From Deltaproteobacteria bacterium (lineage in GTDB: Bacteria > Desulfobacterota > Desulfobacteria > Desulfobacterales > Desulfobacteraceae): 10,750 bases of DNA. Of this stretch, positions 5,883 through 10,750 are shown piece by piece. Under the pieces are notes generated by a model. The model had not been told where the DNA came from and ran no database searches. It was given only the letters and a program-made list of their open reading frames with translations. How positions within the stretch are numbered: position 1 is the first letter of the stretch; each line of letters begins with the position of its first letter. The translations under genes and the position numbers were made by a program. The DNA lies in assembly GCA_003647385.1 (NCBI GenBank), contig QMMT01000032.1, forward strand, positions 1 through 10,750, read 5' to 3'.

Positions 5883-6216
5883 GGGCGCTCGCAAGTAAAT
5901 CTATAAAATTTCAGATATCCCAACAGAGGCAAAGGAAATAGTTTGGCCTCATGTATACAGTCGCATTTTCCAGGCTCAAAAATCACCTTCCTCCCTGCCT
6001 GGATGTCAGGGAGAATACCGGAAAACCCGATGAAGAAAACCTCATATCCGGGATCGAAGAGGGGAGGTTGGATAAGTCTCTGGATGAAGCATGCCTCATA
6101 GGCTAACTTGAATATGAACCCGCAGATTATACAAATTAGTCTACGCTCTATTTGCGTATTTTATTATTTCCGTCCGCCTTAAACATTGACTTATAGGATT
6201 AAAAAAACATTACTTA
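5883..6216. other. Gene-poor intergenic stretch with several hairpins
   Basis: No convincing protein gene is seen between the metalloprotease stop and the cox promoter region. A plus-strand reading frame of 51 codons (5951-6106) has no good Shine-Dalgarno and no recognisable motif. The stretch holds an imperfect inverted repeat GAGGCAAA/TTTGGCCTC (5926-5950), a perfect 7-bp hairpin CTCCCTG/CAGGGAG (5991-6013), a larger hairpin (6026-6052) described separately, and a small GCCT/AGGC hairpin (6093-6103). No hairpin is followed by a proper T run on the minus strand, so I find no clear intrinsic terminator for the metalloprotease gene. Confidence 0.45.
6026..6052 (+). ncRNA. Hairpin resembling group II intron domain V, possibly an intron remnant
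   Basis: On the plus strand, CCCG-ATGA pairs with TCAT-CGGG across an AAAA-containing loop, with an extra ATC bulged on the 3' side. This recalls domain V of group II introns (paired lower stem, two-base bulge, upper stem with GNRA-like loop), and the following GATCGAAGAGGGGAGG is also similar to what often follows domain V. The catalytic AGC triad is not clear, and no reverse transcriptase ORF is present nearby, so at best it is a degenerate fragment. It may also be an unrelated hairpin. Confidence 0.25.
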
Positions 6217-9117
6217 TTATGGACAATCGGTTCGGCCCAAGTCCTCAAGGAACGTTATCATATCGCTACCATCGACATCGCCATCAGCGGATTCTAAGTC
6301 ACCATTGCAGGGAAATGCAACTGAACAGTCCGACCGGCCAAAGGAGGCTGCAAAAGCCATTAGATCGACATCATCGACCATTCCATTGTTATCGAAATCC
6401 CCTTCACACGGCTCAACCGTCGGCAAGGTAGTTTCAGAACCCAGATTGGTCCAAGCCGTACCAATTCCATTACCATTTCTGGCAATTACACGAAGAACAT
6501 ATGTGGTTTCAGGGTCAAGTCCTGTGCTGTTCCAGTATGTATTCGATATCCAGTCGGAGGCGGTACCGGCCGTGATGTTCTGGCAGTAGTACATAGTTCC
6601 GGCCGGGTTGCCGTTGCCCCCCCAGTTGGCCCTGATGCTGGTGGCGGTTATGTCAGAAAACGCTGTAGCGCCAGGAGTATTGGCCAGAGTATAGCGACTA
6701 CTTTCAGGAGATTCAGGGGTCGAATTTCCGTCACCATTTCTTGCCACAGCATAGAACGTGTAAGCTGTGTTCACCTTTAACCCGATATTTGTCCAATAAT
6801 TGTTATTTTGTTGCCAATCAGACTTGGTCCCGGCAGTTTTGTTGACGATACTGATTCCAGAGGACTTACGATCCAAACCCGAAAGCTTAGAGGACGATCT
6901 GACGGCAATACTTGTAGCCCCTATGGTACCGAAGTCAATCCCGCTTGGTGTTTCAATATCCGTGAAGTCATAGCTGATGGCAGAATAACCGGTTTGCCAC
7001 CCGCTGCCATCCATGGCACTCACCCGATAACCGTATTCATGGTTGGTGCCAAGTCCGGAATCGGTATATGTTGTGCTGGTGATCCACCCGGAGTTTGAGC
7101 CGCCGAATCCGCCAGTGGGACTGGTGAAGAAGTCAAAGTAGTACCGGACAGGAACAGTAGAATCTGATGCCGTGGTCGACCTCATTCTAATTTGGCTTGT
7201 GTTGAGTTCATAGGGCAGAGTTGCCCAAGTCATAGGGTTGGGGTTGGGTGGCGTACAGTCAGCCGTAGTTTGAGAGCCAAGACCTCTCCACCCGGTTTGC
7301 AATCCATTCGCGTTTCTTGCCAAAACCCGATAAGTATAAAGGGATTGGTCGTTAAGTCCGTTGTTAGTCCAGAATGTATCGGTGATCCACCCGGAATATG
7401 CACCGGTTGTCGTATTTTGGCAATAATACTGCGTACCGGCTGGGTTGCCGTTGGCCGACCAATTGGCCCTGATGCTGGTGCAGGTGATGTTAGAAAAGGC
7501 TTGGGCACCGGGCATTGCGGCCAGAGTGCGTCTATAATAGTAACTGGAATACGAAGTTAAGGCCGCATCCCCATTTCGTGCTCTGGCTCTGAATGCATAG
7601 TTGGTGTTTGGAGTTAGCCCTGTACTGTTCCAGTAATTGTTGTTTTGCTTCCAGCCGGAATTTGTACCTTGGATAGAATTATAAATAATAAGCCCTGAAC
7701 TGCCGCGTGTCAGGCCGGAAGGGGTGTTTGTGGATATGGCGTTTATGTTGGTGGTACCATAAGATCCAAAAGTAATCCCGGTCGGGGTTTGGATGGCCGT
7801 GTAATCATAGCTCACAATCGAATATCCTGAGTAATTGCGCGTGGCAGCGCTGTCCCGGATTCTGACCCGATAGCTATACCGATGATTGGCCTGTAGTCCG
7901 CTATCTGTATATGAACGACTGGTTTGCCATCCGGAATCCGTGCCTCCAGCTCCGCCTGTCGTACTGCTGTAATAATCATGGTAGTATTCTACCGGTGAGG
8001 TCGCATCCGTCGCCAGTACAGCAGTCATGGCTATTGATGTTGTCGAGGTTTCATAGGGGTAACTGCTCCACGACATGGGATCTGGACTCGGTTTAATGGT
8101 GTCGCGGATGAATATCGATCTGGGGTGAGCCAGCGCATTGTTTCCTTCATTGCTTTCAGCCACATTATTGTTGTAGTCCAAATACACACCCAGCCAATAT
8201 GTACCCTCCCGCGTATTGGCTGGGATGGTCACATTGCGACTACCGGTCAATACCCATTCTCTGGACAAACTGGCATTGTTATTGATACCCAAGCGTGTAT
8301 CGCTCGTAGTAATCGTCGAATTTGTGGAAAGATAAAACCCGATATCAAAAGTAGTTGATTGTGTGCCGTGATTTTCCTGAGTCCACTCCATATTAATGGT
8401 CTGTCCGGTATTGGCTGAGGTCGGTGATGAAACCAGGGTGGCGGCAACGGCTGCCGAGGTTGTCTTTTTCCAATTGGTCGGCGCAACATCCACCTTGGAA
8501 CACCCTCCTACGCTGTAGATGTTTCGCAGCCCTCCTTTGTCATTGGCGTGAATCTTGTGGTCGTTTGCATGATAGATTGAATTCATGGTTGCCACGTTAT
8601 CATTCTCGTGTTGCAAGCCAAGTACATGGCCAAATTCATGGATGGCAACGCTATTAAAATTATAGGGTGAGCCAGTGGTGTAATTTCTTGAGCTGGTCGT
8701 CCAGCTATATTGGGTGTTGAACAAGACATCTGCATTGCAATAATTAATTAACCAGTTTGTACGGGTAATTGCCAGAGCACCGGAGGCCGCATCGCTGCAC
8801 ACCCCGTTACTGAAGTCTTCCCACTCCACCGCATTGCCGTCAGTTCCGATACAAGCCGTACCTCGGTCACACCGATCCTTGTTATCATTATTGAAATAAA
8901 AATCAAAACTGGAACATGACACGACGTTCCAGCGGTATAGTGCGTCTTCAGCAGAGTCATTCCAGGTGCTGCTGCCTAGATTCAGGCTCATCGTTGTGTC
9001 ATCACCTGCCCAGTCCGTACCGGATGTATTCCAGGAGTATCCGTCTCCCGTCCAAATTATGATTACCCAAAGCACTCCCAATAACCAAGTAAAGTCTAAT
9101 ATGAATCGTTGTTTCAT
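6217..9117 (-). CDS. Secreted matrixin-like zinc metalloprotease with CARDB, Fn3 repeats and dockerin-like C-terminus
   Basis: This is a 966-residue predicted secreted protease. Residues 1 to about 28 form a signal sequence. The catalytic domain (about 29-203) contains HEFGHVLGLQH (160-170), with three zinc His and Glu161 as general base, plus a Met-turn at ATMNSIYH (Met178), as in metzincins of the matrixin type. Several Cys (68, 83, 89, 107, 127, 206) may form disulfides. A CARDB-like domain follows (about 222-337, with DYNNNVAESNEGNN), then six Fn3-like domains (about 340-897) in an A-B-C-A'-B'-C' order. The tail carries two Asp-rich, Cys-flanked repeats (GDFDNNGMVDDVDLMAFAASFG, in pieces 906-927, and DGDVDGSDMITFLEDLG, 945-961), like dockerin or EF-hand calcium-binding loops. 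AAGGAGG precedes the ATG. It lies 52 bp after the unknown secreted gene, probably in one transcript. The substrate is unknown; extracellular protein degradation or surface processing is inferred. Confidence 0.9.
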   Translation of the reverse strand: MKQRFILDFTWLLGVLWVIIIWTGDGYSWNTSGTDWAGDDTTMSLNLGSSTWNDSAEDALYRWNVVSCSSFDFYFNNDNKDRCDRGTACIGTDGNAVEWEDFSNGVCSDAASGALAITRTNWLINYCNADVLFNTQYSWTTSSRNYTTGSPYNFNSVAIHEFGHVLGLQHENDNVATMNSIYHANDHKIHANDKGGLRNIYSVGGCSKVDVAPTNWKKTTSAAVAATLVSSPTSANTGQTINMEWTQENHGTQSTTFDIGFYLSTNSTITTSDTRLGINNNASLSREWVLTGSRNVTIPANTREGTYWLGVYLDYNNNVAESNEGNNALAHPRSIFIRDTIKPSPDPMSWSSYPYETSTTSIAMTAVLATDATSPVEYYHDYYSSTTGGAGGTDSGWQTSRSYTDSGLQANHRYSYRVRIRDSAATRNYSGYSIVSYDYTAIQTPTGITFGSYGTTNINAISTNTPSGLTRGSSGLIIYNSIQGTNSGWKQNNNYWNSTGLTPNTNYAFRARARNGDAALTSYSSYYYRRTLAAMPGAQAFSNITCTSIRANWSANGNPAGTQYYCQNTTTGAYSGWITDTFWTNNGLNDQSLYTYRVLARNANGLQTGWRGLGSQTTADCTPPNPNPMTWATLPYELNTSQIRMRSTTASDSTVPVRYYFDFFTSPTGGFGGSNSGWITSTTYTDSGLGTNHEYGYRVSAMDGSGWQTGYSAISYDFTDIETPSGIDFGTIGATSIAVRSSSKLSGLDRKSSGISIVNKTAGTKSDWQQNNNYWTNIGLKVNTAYTFYAVARNGDGNSTPESPESSRYTLANTPGATAFSDITATSIRANWGGNGNPAGTMYYCQNITAGTASDWISNTYWNSTGLDPETTYVLRVIARNGNGIGTAWTNLGSETTLPTVEPCEGDFDNNGMVDDVDLMAFAASFGRSDCSVAFPCNGDLESADGDVDGSDMITFLEDLGRTDCP
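6427..8097 (-). repeat. Duplicated three-domain block within the metalloprotease gene
   Basis: Residues about 341-618 and 621-897 are two copies of a block of three Fn3-like domains. Equivalent landmarks recur at 279-281 residues: YTDSGL (403 and 684), QNNNYW (491 and 770), TSIRANW (547 and 826) and NGNPAGT. At DNA level, TTGGCCCTGATGCTGGTG occurs at 6626 and again at 7463, exactly 837 bp apart. The copies have diverged elsewhere, so the duplication is not recent, although locally conserved patches remain. Confidence 0.85.
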
Positions 9118-9169
9118 GGCCGCCTCCTTTCTAAATGCTTTAAGATCCCGTACAATTTAGTTATATCGA

Positions 9170-9976
9170 CTAATTCTCATGCAAATTGGGCATAGGAGTC
9201 TGCACCGGCTGGGGTTTCTTATCATAGCCAATCACTTTGTCCCGATCTCTGGGGACCTCTGTGCCCGATTGCATGACGTCCACGGGAATTCCCTGGGCTT
9301 TCACCTCTGGGAATCGGTATCCGAGCACTGCTCCTTGGGCTTTCTGATTTAGTCTTTGATTCCGTATTGCCTGACTGAAATCGTTCAAGGTCATTTTTAT
9401 TGCGGGGCCTGTCATGACCTCAACCTGTGCTTGTGGATCTTCGGGTACCCCAGGAGAGCCACCTTGTACCAGGATGTCATCCCTGCTAAGAATAATTTTG
9501 CCTTCCTGAATTCCGGCGATGGGTTTGCCGTCGTCGGTATGGATTACCTGCGCCCCGACGGATTGGTCATACATGATCCTAAAATTCCCCTGGATCCAGC
9601 CAACTATGGGGCATACCTCCGTAAAATTACCGCTTAGAAACAAGAGATTTCTTTCGCCAAGATTAAATTGGGGTACGCCCGCATAAAGGACTTTGAAATC
9701 CCATATCTCGCCGCCTGAAAATCTGACTGTCAATTCTGAATCTTGATATTCTCCGGCAACTATCTCGATATCATTAAAAGTGACGTAGGTATAAATTTCA
9801 GTTTCATCCGGATCGCTCCATTCACTATAAATATCAACGACAGTTCCAACAAACACCAGATCCGCCTCCATAGTCAGATCATTGAAATCTTTTGGAATTA
9901 AAACGGTGGCCTGGATGGAAACGGCCAGCGACAGGCCAACAAAAATGATTAATAACTTTACACTTGTTTTTTTCAT
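9170..9976 (-). CDS. Secreted protein of unknown function, partner of the matrixin gene
   Basis: This is a 268-residue protein with a clear signal peptide (1 to about 23, cleavage near SIQA). The mature N-terminus reads TVLIPKDFNDLTMEADLVFVG (in part 24-44), followed by a beta-rich region (VVDIYSEW, YTYVTF, ELTVRFSGGE, FNLGERNLLFL, IVGWIQGNFRI). The C-terminal 70 residues are polar and Pro/Gln-rich, probably disordered. From memory, proteins with an IPxDFxxLxxxADLVFVG start and a GER...LF...VGWxQGxFRV core occur beside matrixin-like proteases in various bacteria, but no function is known to me. No catalytic motif or membrane anchor is visible. A TTG at 9988 could extend the frame by four codons, but it overlaps the GGAGG Shine-Dalgarno, so the ATG at 9976 is chosen. 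It precedes the protease gene by 52 bp and is probably cotranscribed. A pro-region-like, inhibitor or chaperone role is only a guess. Confidence 0.78.
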   Translation of the reverse strand: MKKTSVKLLIIFVGLSLAVSIQATVLIPKDFNDLTMEADLVFVGTVVDIYSEWSDPDETEIYTYVTFNDIEIVAGEYQDSELTVRFSGGEIWDFKVLYAGVPQFNLGERNLLFLSGNFTEVCPIVGWIQGNFRIMYDQSVGAQVIHTDDGKPIAGIQEGKIILSRDDILVQGGSPGVPEDPQAQVEVMTGPAIKMTLNDFSQAIRNQRLNQKAQGAVLGYRFPEVKAQGIPVDVMQSGTEVPRDRDKVIGYDKKPQPVQTPMPNLHEN

Positions 9977-9981
9977 ATTGG

Positions 9982-9986
9982 CCTCC
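9982..9986 (-). promoter_or_regulatory. Ribosome binding site fixing the start of the unknown secreted gene
   Basis: GGAGG lies five bases before ATG 9976 within the small palindrome ATTGGAGGCCAAT. The alternative TTG codon at 9988 would overlap this site, so initiation at ATG 9976 is favoured. Confidence 0.8.
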
Positions 9987-10023
9987 AATCGTAAAAAAGT
10001 AGGAAAATAAAGAAGCAGGAAAA

Positions 10024-10045
10024 TAGGTCTACAGGAACAGACCTA
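10024..10045. repeat. Perfect inverted repeat at a transcription start, operator or leader hairpin
   Basis: TAGGTCT (10024-10030) and AGACCTA (10039-10045) are perfect complements separated by 8 bases. The repeat abuts the -10 of the minus-strand promoter and spans its predicted start point, which is a typical place for a repressor operator. It could also fold as a hairpin at the 5' end of the mRNA. No regulator gene is visible in the window. Confidence 0.5.
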
Positions 10046-10074
10046 CTCTATGATGGGGACTTGTTTTTTGTCAA
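10045..10074 (-). promoter_or_regulatory. Sigma-70-like promoter of the secreted protein/metalloprotease unit
   Basis: On the minus strand, a perfect -35 TTGACA (10069-10074) is followed after 18 bases by TAGAGT (10045-10050), a four-of-six -10. The predicted start near 10038 gives a leader of about 60 bases before ATG 9976. The position and -35 quality make it the best promoter in this intergenic region for the minus-strand genes. Confidence 0.55.
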
Positions 10075-10134
10075 GCACATATGAAGAAAATTTTTTATTT
10101 TACAACGATTTTCCAACAGTTTTTCCTTTAACAC

Positions 10135-10162
10135 TTGAATTATTAAAAAATTGTGGAATAAT
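10135..10162 (+). promoter_or_regulatory. Candidate promoter for yqeC
   Basis: TTGAAT (10135-10140) and AATAAT (10157-10162) are 16 bases apart, and TGG directly precedes the -10 as an extended -10 element. The predicted start point is about 25 bases before the yqeC ATG. The surrounding DNA is very AT-rich, so chance matches are common. Confidence 0.4.
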
Positions 10163-10195
10163 CAATTCTGGATTGAACACATTTGATTTTATAAC

Positions 10196-10750
10196 ATGAC
10201 AAACTTACTTATTGATACATTGCAATTAAAAGAACGGGGCGTCATCAGCCTTATTGGTGCTGGAGGAAAGACAAGCCTGATGTTCCGTCTCGCAAAGGAA
10301 CTCGCAGATTCGGGTAAAAATGTTTTGACAACGACCACCACCAAAATCTTCATGCCAAATCCGGATGAATCTCCTGTTACCATAATTGAGGCAGATGTTG
10401 ATGTACTGATTAAAAAATCAAAATCATACCTTGCCCATTATCATCATTTTTCCGCATGCAGTGAGCGTGATTCAACAACTGGAAAGTTGAATGGATTTGC
10501 TTTGAATACTATCACTAAATTATGGATGGCAGGCATTTTTGACTGGATCATTGTGGAAGCAGACGGTGCTAAACGCAAACCCCTTAAAGCCACTGACACA
10601 CATGAACCCGTAGTTCCAAGCGTTTCAACCCACCTGATTCATATCACAGGACTTGATGCGGTGGGTAAATCTCTTGATGATAAACATGTCCACCGAGCCA
10701 GGATTTTTTCAAATAATACCGGGCTTGGCTTAGGAAAACCCATAGATGAA
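10196..10750 (+). CDS. yqeC: YqeC-type selenium-dependent molybdenum hydroxylase accessory protein, 3' end cut by window edge
   Basis: The first 185 codons are visible and stay open to the window end. The N-terminus has a P-loop, SLIGAGGKTSLMFRLA (18-33), followed by a TTTTTKIF strand (45-52), which together suggest nucleotide binding. IIVEADGAKRKPLKA (117-131) followed by a HEPVVP stretch is the characteristic core of YqeC proteins. The family is associated with maturation of selenium-dependent molybdenum hydroxylases (xanthine dehydrogenase and similar); the biochemical step is not established. The protein is soluble and cytoplasmic, with no signal peptide. The start ATG lacks a recognisable Shine-Dalgarno, yet residues before the P-loop fit the family's usual short N-terminus. 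It is divergent from the secreted protein/metalloprotease unit, separated by 219 bp. Selenium or molybdenum genes may follow to the right, outside this window. Confidence 0.88.
   Translation, partial: MTNLLIDTLQLKERGVISLIGAGGKTSLMFRLAKELADSGKNVLTTTTTKIFMPNPDESPVTIIEADVDVLIKKSKSYLAHYHHFSACSERDSTTGKLNGFALNTITKLWMAGIFDWIIVEADGAKRKPLKATDTHEPVVPSVSTHLIHITGLDAVGKSLDDKHVHRARIFSNNTGLGLGKPIDE

Noticed and set aside
5926..5950. Inverted repeat GAGGCAAA/TTTGGCCTC as a terminator
   Set aside because: The stem is imperfect and no T run follows on either strand; it is kept only as part of the hairpin-rich stretch.
6121..6216. Intrinsic terminator downstream of the metalloprotease gene
   Set aside because: The only local stem on the minus strand (ACGC/GCGT) is four base pairs without a following T run, too weak to call.
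7192..7560. Plus-strand frame of 122 codons inside the metalloprotease gene
   Set aside because: It is antisense to the Fn3 repeats. Open antisense frames recur there because of repeat composition, and no ribosome site or motif supports it.
9977..9988. TTG start adding four residues to the unknown secreted protein
   Set aside because: The TTG lies in the Shine-Dalgarno of the ATG at 9976 and would have no ribosome site of its own.
10173..10195. TTGAAC with TATAAC as a yqeC promoter
   Set aside because: The spacer is only 11 bases, and the -10 would abut the start codon.
10189..10383. Minus-strand frame of 64 codons over the yqeC start
   Set aside because: It covers the yqeC P-loop in antisense and has no motif; the plus-strand YqeC signature decides.

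Overview
The window looks like chromosomal DNA of a Deltaproteobacterium, probably a Desulfobacteraceae-like sulfate reducer or relative. This is inference from gene content: an aa3-type oxidase operon, a secreted metalloprotease ending in a dockerin-like Cys/Asp-rich tail, and a YqeC-type selenium/molybdenum accessory gene, all in moderately AT-rich DNA. No rRNA, tRNA, CRISPR array or intact transposon is visible.

Positions 1-5753 form one tight minus-strand operon. In order of transcription it encodes a four-helix DUF2231 membrane protein, a secreted DOMON protein, a SCO-type copper chaperone, and cytochrome c oxidase subunits I, III, IV and II. It ends with a CtaB-like heme O synthase that runs off the left edge. 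Junctions are 0-21 bp gaps or short overlaps (TAATG at DOMON/sco; 14 bp at coxB/ctaB), so co-expression is likely. Together the genes make the catalytic core, part of its heme supply and the copper delivery for CuA. The first two genes are plausible but unproven redox or assembly partners. Subunit I carries the YSHP motif of A2-type heme-copper oxidases instead of the A1 glutamate. A strong sigma-54-like promoter match lies just upstream of the operon.

Positions 5754-6216 hold no convincing gene. They contain the operon promoter candidates, a run of ten C, and about 200 bp with several hairpins, one resembling group II intron domain V.

Positions 6217-9976 hold a second minus-strand unit. A secreted protein of unknown function comes first, followed by a 966-residue secreted matrixin-like zinc metalloprotease with a CARDB-like domain, six Fn3-like domains arranged as a duplicated three-domain block, and two EF-hand/dockerin-like repeats. 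A sigma-70-like promoter with a palindrome at its start point precedes the unit.

At the right edge, divergently transcribed on the plus strand, lies the first 185 codons of yqeC, preceded by its own promoter-like sequence.
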